Positions 1-7,792 of a stretch of 27,293 bases of DNA are shown in pieces (position 1 is the first letter of the stretch; every line of letters begins with the position of its first letter). Position numbers and translations under genes: made by a program. The notes below the pieces were generated by a model that had not been told where the DNA came from, did not search any database, and saw only the letters and a list, made by a program, of their open reading frames with translations. The DNA comes from JBCDIQ01 sp039024295 (GTDB lineage: Bacteria; Bacteroidota; Bacteroidia; J057): contig JBCDIQ010000026.1 of the NCBI GenBank assembly GCA_039024295.1, positions 1 to 27,293 on the forward strand, written 5' to 3'.

Positions 1-1
1 A

Positions 2-1618
2 CAAGCGTACATTGATGATTTTGTAGAATCGGTAAGGGAACTCCTAAGGCGAAGTGGCCTGCGATTCAAAGTGAAAAGCAGGTTCAAGACGGTGAGTTCT
101 ATTTACAACAAAATGCAGCGGCAGGGGGTGGGTTTCTCAGAAGTGTATGACCTGTTTGCCATCCGGATCATCCTTAAACCCAGAGCCAGACACGAGATAG
201 CAGAATGTTGGCGTGCCTACTCAGTTATTTCTGAAAAATTCACCCCCAACCCCAAGCGACTTCGGGACTGGATCACGGTACCCAAAGAAAACGGGTATGA
301 ATCTCTTCATGTAACTGTTATGGGATCCGGTGGAAGATGGGTAGAGGTCCAAATCCGAACGGAGGACATGGACGCTAACGCAGAGCTCGGAATTGCGGCA
401 CACGCCAAGTACAAGGATGGGGAGATGTTTGAGGATAACCGTTGGAACGAATGGATTGACAAAGTACGTCACATTCTCAACGATCCGGAGCTCAGCGATT
501 TGGAGGCCGTCCGAAGTTTCCGAGCCAATTTGGAGCCTAATAATGTATTTGTCTTTACCCCAAAAGGCGAGCTATACCGGATGCCCACAGGTGCTTCTGT
601 GTTAGACCTGGCCTATGCCATCCACACAGATATTGGAGATTCTGCCATGGGAGCCAAAGTAGACGGTACCGTGGTATCTTTAGATTACCTGCTTAAGCCC
701 GGTGATCAGGTAGAAGTCATAAACTCCAAAAAACCTCGGCCTTCGGTAGAATGGCTGCGCATGGTGAAGACACCCCGCGCGAAGGAGTTTATTAAACGAG
801 CCCTGGCCAAGCAGCGCCGCGAGTCCATTCAAAAGGGCCGGGAGATGTTCCTGTGGCGCGCCAAAAAATACAACATCACCGAAGACCACGAAGTGATGAA
901 AGAACTATTGGCCTTCGTGATGCAGCCCACAAAAGAAGACTTCTACTTCGCCCTGTACCAACGACAAATTTCCGCTGACAGGATTGAGAAATTTATCGAG
1001 CTGAAGCGAAACGGGAATGCAGTCGACACCAAATATATTTCTCAGTGGGAGAAAAAGCGGCAGGCACGCCTGAACACCTTCGAGGAGCTAGGGCTATCTG
1101 AAGATAACCTGGTCCTGACCAGCAATGAGCACCTGGAAGAATACGCGCTGGCTACCTGCTGTAAACCCATGCCAGGGGACAGCATCCTCGGGTTTTTAAC
1201 CGGTAATAAGGTGACCATTCACCGGACCTCTTGCCCCAAAGCCATTGAGTTGATGTCCAACTTTGGGTCCAGGATCATCAAGGCCAAATGGAAAGAAGGA
1301 GGCAGCCACATCGATTTCATGGCTGGCCTAAAAGTGGTAGGGCTGGACAAGGTAGGCATGCTGAGCGAGCTCATCCAGGTGCTTACCTACAAAATGAAGC
1401 TCAACATCCGAAAGGTGACCATCGAATCCATGGACGGCATGTTCGAAGGGGTATTCATCATTTATGTCAAAGACATTGAAGAGTTACAGGCTGCCGTTGA
1501 CAGAATCGTGAAGTTGCCTTCGGTATTTTCTGTCTCACGTGTTGACAGCGACTATGTACCCTTTCAGGATGGACCTCCTCAGTCCTCTACAGGCAAGGCA
1601 AGCTCATTAGCTACCTAA
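2..1618 (+). CDS. RelA/SpoT-family (p)ppGpp synthetase/hydrolase, 5'-truncated by window edge
   Basis: The reading frame is open from base 2, so the GTG at 71 is an internal codon and the true start lies upstream. About 538 residues are visible of a family usually near 730-740; the N-terminal HD hydrolase and the start of the synthetase domain are missing. Visible in order: the synthetase core (SIYNKM, VYDLFAIRIIL, NGYESLHVTV, VEVQIRT and AELGIAAHAKYK), a TGS domain (NVFVFTPKGELYRMPTGAS), the zinc-finger/RIS region (ATCCKPMPGD, HRTSCPKA) and a C-terminal ACT domain (GLDKVGMLSELIQVL). The family makes and usually degrades (p)ppGpp, the stringent-response alarmone. Whether the hydrolase half is intact cannot be seen. 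It converges on cinA; the two stop codons overlap (1616-1618 and 1615-1617). Confidence 0.95.
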   Translation, partial: QAYIDDFVESVRELLRRSGLRFKVKSRFKTVSSIYNKMQRQGVGFSEVYDLFAIRIILKPRARHEIAECWRAYSVISEKFTPNPKRLRDWITVPKENGYESLHVTVMGSGGRWVEVQIRTEDMDANAELGIAAHAKYKDGEMFEDNRWNEWIDKVRHILNDPELSDLEAVRSFRANLEPNNVFVFTPKGELYRMPTGASVLDLAYAIHTDIGDSAMGAKVDGTVVSLDYLLKPGDQVEVINSKKPRPSVEWLRMVKTPRAKEFIKRALAKQRRESIQKGREMFLWRAKKYNITEDHEVMKELLAFVMQPTKEDFYFALYQRQISADRIEKFIELKRNGNAVDTKYISQWEKKRQARLNTFEELGLSEDNLVLTSNEHLEEYALATCCKPMPGDSILGFLTGNKVTIHRTSCPKAIELMSNFGSRIIKAKWKEGGSHIDFMAGLKVVGLDKVGMLSELIQVLTYKMKLNIRKVTIESMDGMFEGVFIIYVKDIEELQAAVDRIVKLPSVFSVSRVDSDYVPFQDGPPQSSTGKASSLAT

Positions 1619-2856
1619 TCATCTGTGCTGAGTTTTCTGAGCAGCAGGTGAAGCAAATAGTTAGCGGCACGCTCCCGGTTGATGTTCCGGTCATTAAACA
1701 GATCGGCTCGTCGAGCCGTGCTGCCGTGCTCATCTGCATATCCCAGGTACACTTCTGGCCGATGGTCACCTTCCTTCTCGGCACGTCCGGTGGTGGCCAA
1801 CCCAATGTCTGCTCCCAGCAGGTTTCGCACGCCTTCTGCCATGGCCTGGGCTACTTCACCTGATACCACCGTATGGGTTTCTACGGTTTGAGGCGGAACC
1901 TTGAGGTGATCAATTTTTACCTGGGTGTCATAAGCGGTCACGCTTCCCTTGAACACTTCTGAAGCGCCGGAAACAGATACGAGTTTTGAAGCAACCAAGC
2001 CTCCTGTCAGGCTTTCAGCAACTGCAATGGTCAGCTTATTTTCTTTTAACCGGTTCACCGCAATTTCTGGCAATGGAGCCTCGCCTCGTGCATAGGCTTT
2101 GTCCTGAAATAAAACTTCGATGATATCAGCTGCTGCCTTAAGGTCTTGACGGGCACGTACTTCTTCTTCCCTTAAACTGGACATGCTCATTTCCAACCAG
2201 ATGCCATCGAGCCGAGGAAGGTAGGCGATGCTGACCTTGGGCGGAAGTTTTCTTTCCACCTGTTCCATACGGTCGGCTGCATGAGATTCCGGGATACCTG
2301 TAATGCGGATGATTTCATGCAGGTAGATGCCCCCAGAAAATGCCTCCTTCATTCGAGGGATCATTTCATGCTCCATGAGGTACATCAGCTCAAAAGGCAC
2401 CCCAGGCATGGAAGCAAGCATGTGTCCATCTTTCCTGAATAACATGCCTGGTGCCGTGCCCTTGGCGTTGAAAAGCACTTCACAGCTTTCAGGCACCAGT
2501 GCTTGTAAGCGGTTTCGGTCGGTGAGTTTTCTGCCTCGAATTTCAAATATATGTTTAAGGTGGTCCAGCGTGCGTTCATTTTCTACCATTTCCCCCCCGA
2601 AATATTCCCCCAGGGTGTATTTGGTGATATCGTCTTTGGTTGGTCCCAATCCGCCAGACATCAGGACCACTTCATGATTTGCTAGTTCAGATTCTACTGC
2701 TTCCAGGATGGCTTCCTTGGTATCGGGGATGGTTACATTCCGGCTCAGGTCAAAGCCATGCTTGCGGAGTAATTTTCCCACCTCAGTTGTATTCGTGTTG
2801 ACAATTCGCCCTTTGAGCAACTCACTCCCAATGGTCACAAAGCTGATTCGTATCAT
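1615..2856 (-). CDS. cinA: CinA-family protein (MoCF-like domain plus PncC nicotinamide-nucleotide amidase domain)
   Basis: The protein has 413 residues, the normal full length for two-domain CinA. The N-terminal half carries the MoCF/COG1058 signature (TIGSELLKGRIVNTN near residue 10, then MSGGLGPTKDDITKY near 65). The C-terminal half carries the PncC/CinA-C signature (AVAESLTGGLVASKLVSVSGAS). The family links NMN deamidation and pyrophosphatase activity to pyridine-nucleotide recycling; a competence or damage role is known only in some bacteria. The final part reads GLATTGRAEKEGDHRPEVYLGYAD, where many relatives have a longer GIAGP-type stretch. The ATG at 2856 sits just downstream (on the minus strand) of the palindrome at 2859-2870. 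The 3' end overlaps the rel stop codon. Confidence 0.93.
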   Translation of the reverse strand: MIRISFVTIGSELLKGRIVNTNTTEVGKLLRKHGFDLSRNVTIPDTKEAILEAVESELANHEVVLMSGGLGPTKDDITKYTLGEYFGGEMVENERTLDHLKHIFEIRGRKLTDRNRLQALVPESCEVLFNAKGTAPGMLFRKDGHMLASMPGVPFELMYLMEHEMIPRMKEAFSGGIYLHEIIRITGIPESHAADRMEQVERKLPPKVSIAYLPRLDGIWLEMSMSSLREEEVRARQDLKAAADIIEVLFQDKAYARGEAPLPEIAVNRLKENKLTIAVAESLTGGLVASKLVSVSGASEVFKGSVTAYDTQVKIDHLKVPPQTVETHTVVSGEVAQAMAEGVRNLLGADIGLATTGRAEKEGDHRPEVYLGYADEHGSTARRADLFNDRNINRERAANYLLHLLLRKLSTDD

Positions 2857-2858
2857 TT

Positions 2859-2894
2859 ATATGCGCATATTTCGTTAATCAGGGGAAATTAACG
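2859..2894. promoter_or_regulatory. Two nested symmetric sites in the cinA / thioredoxin-LysM divergent promoter
   Basis: A perfect 12-bp palindrome, ATATGCGCATAT, lies at 2859-2870, ending 2 bp before the cinA ATG. Next to it is a perfect 7-bp inverted repeat, CGTTAAT-N8-ATTAACG, at 2873-2894. Both lie in the 77-bp gap between two divergent starts. An operator or a transcript hairpin in the cinA leader are both possible; no known regulator is matched. Confidence 0.4.
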
Positions 2895-2933
2895 TATTTG
2901 GATGAAGAAAAGCCTTAAAAACGATCTACTGTC

Positions 2934-3671
2934 ATGAAAATAGGCCAAATTTTTAGGTTCCTCAGCCTTGTGATGATGCTTTCAGGTGGTATAGCCATAG
3001 GACAGAACCTGCCACAGCAAAATTTAAGCTACGAGCAATTCCTGCAGGATTGCATCAACTTTAAGAAGCGGGGGAAGGTACAAGAAGTGTGGGTGGTGAA
3101 CTTCTGGGCCAGCTGGCACAGTAATTCTCTCACGAATTTAACACAACTCACGGCCCTTCAGCAGCAATACAAAAACAAGCCTGTTCGATTCATTTTCGTG
3201 TCCACAGATAAGATTCCCGGCAACTGGCAAAATGCCCTGCGACGCTATAAAATTGCTGGGGAACACGTTCGGATAAGTCGGGAGGCAGATTATGACTTTA
3301 TCAAACGGGCTTTTCGCCACAACTCTCTCCCCGGAATTTTTTGGGTGAATACCTCCGGGCAGGTACAGCGCCTCAAAGATCCCCGGCAGCTTAACGATGT
3401 CTTGGGGGCCGCTACCAACCGGTTGCCCAATCGTCCTTACTACAAGGGAAGTAGCGGTGTCACAACAACGACTCAGCCCACCGTGCCACCAACAACTTCA
3501 ACAGACTCAGGTAGTTCCTCAACAGGCTGGACGACCTACACCGTAAAGTCGGGTGATACCCTCTACCGCATTTCGCGCAAATTTTCGGTATCTGTTGATG
3601 ACATTAAGAAATGGAACCAGCTTTCAAGTAATTCTATAAGTGTAGGGCAGAACATAAAGATCAAGAAATAG
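2934..3671 (+). CDS. Exported thioredoxin-fold protein lacking CxxC, fused to a C-terminal LysM domain
   Basis: The protein has 245 residues. A Sec signal peptide is predicted (MKIGQIFRFLSLVMMLSGG...AIGQ, cleavage about residue 24). Residues 35-165 read as a thioredoxin/TlpA-like domain: VVNFWASW at 54-61, strand RFIFVSTD, and the cis-proline context SLPGIFWVN near 131-139. The position of the redox CxxC is HSNS (62-65), so both catalytic cysteines are absent. A Thr/Ser/Pro-rich linker (about 174-199) leads to a LysM domain (YTVKSGDTLYRISRKF ... VGQNIKIKK, 202-244), which binds peptidoglycan-type glycans. I infer a non-redox, wall-associated periplasmic protein. It is divergent from cinA. The architecture is clear; the role is unknown. 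Confidence 0.85.
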   Translation: MKIGQIFRFLSLVMMLSGGIAIGQNLPQQNLSYEQFLQDCINFKKRGKVQEVWVVNFWASWHSNSLTNLTQLTALQQQYKNKPVRFIFVSTDKIPGNWQNALRRYKIAGEHVRISREADYDFIKRAFRHNSLPGIFWVNTSGQVQRLKDPRQLNDVLGAATNRLPNRPYYKGSSGVTTTTQPTVPPTTSTDSGSSSTGWTTYTVKSGDTLYRISRKFSVSVDDIKKWNQLSSNSISVGQNIKIKK

Positions 3672-3725
3672 CGAGTCATAGGCCAGAATTGGAAAGATTC
3701 ATCCAATGCCTTTACACAGGGGCTG

Positions 3726-3733
3726 TATATTTG
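3726..3733 (+). promoter_or_regulatory. Bacteroidota -7 promoter box TATATTTG for the thioesterase gene
   Basis: TATATTTG is an exact match to the TAnnTTTG -7 element, 17 bp before the ATG at 3751. It lies inside the longer possible reading frame that begins at 3706, so it argues for the downstream start. A convincing -33 TTTG at standard spacing is not visible. Confidence 0.55.
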
Positions 3734-3750
3734 CGTCAAAATCCTCGACC

Positions 3751-4302
3751 ATGCTGGCTCCTATTGATCCTTCCCATAATTATCCGAAAGAAACGCACTC
3801 CCGTGTTATCATCCGTTTTCAGGACTGTGACCCCTTGGGGCACCTGAATAATTCACGGTATTTTGATTATATGTTCAATGCCCGGGCCGATCAGCTTGCC
3901 AAAGGCTTCGGCTTTAGTTTGTCAGAAGTGTTTAAGACGTTTGGCTCTGCCTGGGTGATATATGACCAGCACATTGCCTATTTGCGGTCTGCTTTGCCTG
4001 GAGAGTGGGTTCGGATCAATTCCAGGCTGCTTTTTCACAACGAGGATACCCTCCTTGTGGAGTATTACATGACAGACGACAGCCAGCAAGAGCTGAAGGC
4101 CGTTTTATGGACCACCCTTAAGTACGTTGACCTGAACTCAGGCAAAAAGATTCCTCACCAGCCGCTGGTGAACGATTATTTGGGTGCCATGCAATTTCCT
4201 GAAGGATTGGAAGAGGATGAAATCCTGGACCCCAGCTGGCTTCAGCGGGTGAGGGGCTTGCGTAAAAAGCTGTCAACCCCCCACAGCGATAAACCAGACT
4301 AG
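3751..4302 (+). CDS. Acyl-CoA thioesterase, hotdog fold (YbgC/FadM/4HBT type)
   Basis: The frame is open from an ATG at 3706, but I choose the ATG at 3751 (MLAPIDPSHNYP) because the -7 box at 3726-3733 would put the transcription start after 3706. The protein then has 183 residues. The 4HBT signature is clear: VIIRFQDCDPLGHLNNSRYFDYM, with the catalytic-type Asp in DPLGHLNN and the long hotdog helix after it, then RINSRLLFHNEDTLLVEYYM. The family hydrolyses acyl-CoA thioesters in the cytoplasm; the substrate cannot be read from the sequence. The last 30 bp overlap the 3' end of the convergent gene at 4273-5100. Confidence 0.85.
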   Translation: MLAPIDPSHNYPKETHSRVIIRFQDCDPLGHLNNSRYFDYMFNARADQLAKGFGFSLSEVFKTFGSAWVIYDQHIAYLRSALPGEWVRINSRLLFHNEDTLLVEYYMTDDSQQELKAVLWTTLKYVDLNSGKKIPHQPLVNDYLGAMQFPEGLEEDEILDPSWLQRVRGLRKKLSTPHSDKPD

Positions 4303-5100
4303 ATAAGCCAGAAGGGAAATCCCCGTTCCTATTCCCGCACCTTTTGCTGCCTGACCAACCTTGATGTTGTGTGCTTGCTTGCGATAGCCATTTTCGTAAG
4401 CTGTACTTCTTTCAAACAGACCAGGGTTAGGAACATCTTTGTTGGTAAGCCTTGGCGGGGTCACGCAGACGGCTACCCCTGAGACAACGGTTCCAGGCAA
4501 CCCACACAGACAACTGGGGATCAATGTGCCCCACAACGGTCCATTTGGACGGTAATAAGCGCGGGCATCATCTCTTCCTTTCTGATACATTTCCCGGGCA
4601 TCTTCCTGGGTAACTGCCTTTGGTTTCCTGGGCTCATCAAAATACTGTTTCATGCCGCTGCGATACACCACCATTTTAACCATTTTTGTCCTTAAGCGAA
4701 CTTCTCTCTTCGCCGGATCATCTTTTCGGGTATAGATAATCATATTGTCCTCAATTGAACTGATGGTTCCGTACCGTGTGGAGCCATCTCGCATCACGAT
4801 GATGTCTGTTGAGGAGTCAATTGGTGAAGTAGGAAGGGGTTCGTTGGGATCGGAAGAGGCTTTGGAAAAATACTGTTTCATCCCACTTTGGTAAATGATG
4901 GCTTCAACTTCCGTCTTGGCGATTCGTTGTGTGGAAGCCTCAAAGGTAGAATCAGATTCCTGAAATAACTGATACACAATCTCATCAGCAGTTATTTCAA
5001 TGACTTTTACCTGAATCCCGGAACGGTCATTTCTGATCATCAAATCCTGGGCTGAAAGCAGCCCGGGAATAAAAAATAAGCATATAAAAAGGTACCTCAT
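4273..5100 (-). CDS. Exported protein with an internal repeat ending in SGMKQYF and a C-terminal membrane segment
   Basis: The protein has 275 residues. A signal peptide is visible (MRYLFICLFFIPGLLSAQ). Two tandem units of about 60-70 residues follow, ending IIYQSGMKQYF and VVYRSGMKQYF; each begins with a charged strand (MIRNDRSGIQ, VMRDGSTRYG) and a DEIVYQ/NMIIYT turn. After them come a charged helix (EDAREMYQKGRDDARAYY), a Gly/Cys-rich patch (PSCLCGLPGTVVSG) and a final hydrophobic helix (GISLLAYLVWFIAVGG). I do not recognise a named family. The repeats look like small beta-rich domains, and the helix suggests inner-membrane anchoring or glycine-zipper packing. The 3' end overlaps the thioesterase gene by 30 bp. 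Confidence 0.75.
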   Translation of the reverse strand: MRYLFICLFFIPGLLSAQDLMIRNDRSGIQVKVIEITADEIVYQLFQESDSTFEASTQRIAKTEVEAIIYQSGMKQYFSKASSDPNEPLPTSPIDSSTDIIVMRDGSTRYGTISSIEDNMIIYTRKDDPAKREVRLRTKMVKMVVYRSGMKQYFDEPRKPKAVTQEDAREMYQKGRDDARAYYRPNGPLWGTLIPSCLCGLPGTVVSGVAVCVTPPRLTNKDVPNPGLFERSTAYENGYRKQAHNIKVGQAAKGAGIGTGISLLAYLVWFIAVGG

Positions 5101-5166
5101 GGATAGATTGTTTTTCTCAGGACAAGTTAACCATTATTTTCCCTCATTCTTTTGAAAATAAAAACC

Positions 5167-5898
5167 ATGATCGCATTTCTTCTGGCCGCAGGCCTTGGTA
5201 CTCGCCTTCGTCCGCTTACCCTGGATCGCCCCAAAGCCTTGGTCGAAATAAATGGAAAGCCGTTGATTTATTGGAACCTGAAAAGGTTGAAGCAGGCGGG
5301 GTTCAGACAAGTGATCATCAACGTCCATTATTTTGCTGACATGGTGGAGGAATACCTAAACGATCTTAATTGGGGAATGAAGCTCATTGTTTCAGACGAA
5401 AGAAACCTGCTTCGTGAGACCGGGGGAGGCCTGAAATATGCCTGGCCGCTTTTTGAAAACGCGAATCCCATTCTCATGTGTAATGTAGATGTCCTGACTA
5501 CCCTAGATTTATCCAGCTTTTACCAATCGCATGTCCGTTCCGAAGCATTGGCCACGCTTGCTGTAAGAAGCAGAAAAAGCTCCCGGCATTTGTTATTCGA
5601 TTCGGATTTGACCTTGGCAGGTTGGAAACATAACAGAACCGGGGAAACCCGTATGGTTCGGGAAGTTGAGACCACCCCTTTGGCTTTTAGTGGGGTCCAG
5701 GTAATTGACCGGGAATTATTCAACTGGTTTCCTGATGAAGAAAAGTTCTCCATTATTGACGTATATTTGGCCGCTGCGGCTGAACACCGCATTTCCGCCT
5801 TTCCACATGATGAGGACGAATGGTTGGATGTAGGTAAACCCGAAAGCCTGGAACCAGCAGAGAGGTTGGCAAAAAAGATAGAAAGCACGTTCAACTGA
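5167..5898 (+). CDS. Sugar-1-phosphate nucleotidyltransferase (MurU-like)
   Basis: The frame extends to a TTG at 5152, but the ATG at 5167 places the signature at the usual distance from the N-terminus, giving 243 residues. The signature is FLLAAGLGTRLRPLTLDRPKAL (nucleotide-binding GxGTRLRPLT plus the PKAL lysine), then GKPLIYWNL, ETGGGLKYA, the metal-binding MCNVDV, and WLDVGKPE near the C-terminus. The length lacks the left-handed beta-helix of GlmU-type enzymes and fits single-domain MurU (MurNAc-1-P uridylyltransferase) or related NDP-sugar synthases. No AmgK-type kinase is adjacent, so the substrate is uncertain. tgt begins 3 bp after the stop, so the two are probably co-transcribed. 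Confidence 0.85.
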   Translation: MIAFLLAAGLGTRLRPLTLDRPKALVEINGKPLIYWNLKRLKQAGFRQVIINVHYFADMVEEYLNDLNWGMKLIVSDERNLLRETGGGLKYAWPLFENANPILMCNVDVLTTLDLSSFYQSHVRSEALATLAVRSRKSSRHLLFDSDLTLAGWKHNRTGETRMVREVETTPLAFSGVQVIDRELFNWFPDEEKFSIIDVYLAAAAEHRISAFPHDEDEWLDVGKPESLEPAERLAKKIESTFN

Positions 5899-5901
5899 TC
5901 C

Positions 5902-7032
5902 ATGGAATTTCATTTACAACATACGGATAGTGATAGCCAGGCACGAGCAGGATTAATTAAAACGGATCACGGTACCATTGAAACGCCGATTTTCATGCCA
6001 GTGGGAACGGTCGGATCTGTAAAATCGGTAAGCCAGCAAGCACTAACCCATGATATTCATGCCCAAATTATTTTGGGAAATACTTACCACCTGTTTCTTC
6101 GGCCGGGAACGGATATTCTGGAGCAGGCAGGGGGCCTTCATGGATTTATGCACTGGGATAAGCCGATCCTGACAGATAGCGGTGGCTACCAAGTCTACAG
6201 CCTTGCCCAGAACCGAAAACTTTCCGAAGAAGGGGTAACCTTCAGTTCTCACATAGATGGCAGCCACCATTTGTTTACCCCAGAAAAGGTGGTGGATATT
6301 CAGCGGTCTATTGGAGCAGATATCATGATGGTGCTGGACGAATGCCCTCCCTTTCCTTGCGAGAAAAAATATGCCACCGGTTCCTTGGGCCTCACCGAGC
6401 GATGGGCGATTCGTTGTAAAAATAGGTGGCAGGAAACCGAAGGGTTATATGGCCATAGTCAAGCATTGTTTCCGATTGTACAGGGAAGTGTCTATCCAGA
6501 TCTCAGGCGACGCTCAGCAGAATTTACCGCCTCCTTAGGCCTTCCGGGAAATGCCATTGGCGGCTTGAGTGTAGGCGAACCGCACGAGAGCATGTACGAG
6601 ATGACCGAGCTGTGTTGTGGCATTCTACCAGCGGATAAGCCGCGCTACCTCATGGGAGTTGGTACGCCAGAAAACTTATTGGAATGCATCGCATTGGGAG
6701 TTGACATGTTTGACTGCGTCATGCCCACGCGCAATGCCCGACACGGGATGATTTTTACGCGTGAAGGCATTCGCAACATGAAAAATGCCAAGTACGCTGA
6801 TGATTTTTCACCGCTGGACCCAGATAGTGATTGCCTCGTAGATCAGTATTATTCCAAGGCATATGTGCGCCACCTGTTCAAGGCCCAGGAATACCTCGCA
6901 CTGCAAATTGCAAGCATTCATAACCTTCACTTTTACCTATGGCTGGTGACCGAAGCCAGGAAGCATATCGTTGCCGGAGATTTTGCTACCTGGAAAAAGG
7001 ACATGGTGGAGAAGGTGACTAGGAGGTTGTAG
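5902..7032 (+). CDS. tgt: Queuine tRNA-ribosyltransferase (TGT)
   Basis: The protein has 376 residues, full length. It exchanges guanine-34 for a queuosine precursor in GUN-anticodon tRNAs. Visible motifs: PIFMPVGTVGSVK, DSGGYQVYS (proton-acceptor Asp 92), substrate pocket DECPPFPC and GGLSVGEP, LMGVGTPENLL, and the nucleophile region MFDCVMPTRNARHG (Asp 271). The C-terminal zinc site is unusual. Where characterised bacterial enzymes have CxCxxC followed by His, this one has S309-D-C311-L-V-D314, with His 340 kept, so two of three Cys ligands are gone. From memory this may be a shared trait of Bacteroidota TGTs and not a defect; the fold and catalytic residues look intact. It probably shares an operon with the upstream nucleotidyltransferase. 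Confidence 0.95.
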   Translation: MEFHLQHTDSDSQARAGLIKTDHGTIETPIFMPVGTVGSVKSVSQQALTHDIHAQIILGNTYHLFLRPGTDILEQAGGLHGFMHWDKPILTDSGGYQVYSLAQNRKLSEEGVTFSSHIDGSHHLFTPEKVVDIQRSIGADIMMVLDECPPFPCEKKYATGSLGLTERWAIRCKNRWQETEGLYGHSQALFPIVQGSVYPDLRRRSAEFTASLGLPGNAIGGLSVGEPHESMYEMTELCCGILPADKPRYLMGVGTPENLLECIALGVDMFDCVMPTRNARHGMIFTREGIRNMKNAKYADDFSPLDPDSDCLVDQYYSKAYVRHLFKAQEYLALQIASIHNLHFYLWLVTEARKHIVAGDFATWKKDMVEKVTRRL

Positions 7033-7042
7033 ACCTCATTGA

Positions 7043-7633
7043 TTATTCGTCGTTGAGGGGATTTTTGCACCTGATCTCAATTTCTAATTCACTCACGGTA
7101 TCATTGGATAAGGTGAACTTACCCTTGTAGCCGTCAAGTTCAGCTAGGATGACTGAACCTTCTTTTGAATAATCGTACTCCCCCAAAAATTGAATCAGGG
7201 CTTTTTTGTTGATTCCCACCTGGATGCTATCCCAAACTGCAAGTGCATTTGACTTCAGGTTAATAGACACAAATTGCTCGGTTTGCGAATCGGCTCTCCA
7301 CTTTAACGGCTCTCCTGTATCATGTATGGTTAGGATGCCGAAATAGGGTTCCGTAACATCATCTATTAGGAAGTATAGTCCATAGAAACCAATAGAATCG
7401 CCAGCGAAACATAACCCTTGCTTTGAGATAACACTTGACGTGGTATGCAGTCCATCCTTCGTTTTTATTTCCTGAATGCTGATGGGGGCTCGAAGAGTTG
7501 AGTTACTTTTAGCTGTACTTGTTGCTTCAGTTTTCCTTCTTTCAATAGGATTAGTATCTGTTGGTTGGGAATCTGTCTGCGGCTGGCAGGAGAGAATTAT
7601 ATAGAGTAAGCCAAGAAGTTTTACAGTTTTCAT
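7043..7633 (-). CDS. Small predicted lipoprotein of unknown function
   Basis: The frame opens at 7657, but the ATG at 7633 gives a clean lipoprotein signal: MKTVKLLGLLYIILSC, with lipobox ILSC and the lipidated Cys at residue 16. The mature protein has about 180 residues. It begins with a Ser/Thr/Gln-rich linker and continues as alternating short strands (GLCFAGDSIGFYGLYFLIDD, WDSIQVGINKKALIQFLGEYDY, VSELEIEIRCKNP), suggesting a beta-rich fold. I do not recognise the family. It is convergent with tgt, with 10 bp between the stops. Confidence 0.65.
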   Translation of the reverse strand: MKTVKLLGLLYIILSCQPQTDSQPTDTNPIERRKTEATSTAKSNSTLRAPISIQEIKTKDGLHTTSSVISKQGLCFAGDSIGFYGLYFLIDDVTEPYFGILTIHDTGEPLKWRADSQTEQFVSINLKSNALAVWDSIQVGINKKALIQFLGEYDYSKEGSVILAELDGYKGKFTLSNDTVSELEIEIRCKNPLNDE

Positions 7634-7725
7634 TAGATCCCTAACCATGCTTCCCATACGAATTTACCTAAAGGAATATTCCGCCTTTATGTGATTTTTT
7701 AGTTTCTTAAGCGAGAAATACACTT

Positions 7726-7788
7726 CCTAATACCTAACGCCCAAAACCTCAAACCTCATTCCCAACACCTCAAACCTATTACCTACAC
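7726..7788. repeat. Nine-unit degenerate heptamer array (CCnnnnn) next to a start codon
   Basis: Read on the plus strand, a CC dinucleotide recurs every 7 bp nine times: CCtaata, CCtaacg, CCcaaaa, CCtcaaa, CCtcatt, CCcaaca, CCtcaaa, CCtatta, CCtacac. Other positions are mostly A, T and C; the only G in the array is in unit 2. The complementary strand is therefore (GGN5)9. The array ends 4 bp before the ATG at 7793. It occupies the leader of the YbjQ gene and lies upstream of the divergent lipoprotein gene. There is no coding potential. Confidence 0.8.
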
Positions 7789-7792
7789 TCCC

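Noticed and set aside
5152..5166. TTG start for the nucleotidyltransferase
   Set aside because: The ATG at 5167 places the GxGTRLRPLT motif at its normal N-terminal distance, and the extra five residues add nothing.
7023..7037. GAGGT-N5-ACCTC hairpin at the tgt stop as a terminator
   Set aside because: The stem is only 5 bp, it overlaps the coding end and there is no T-run on either strand.
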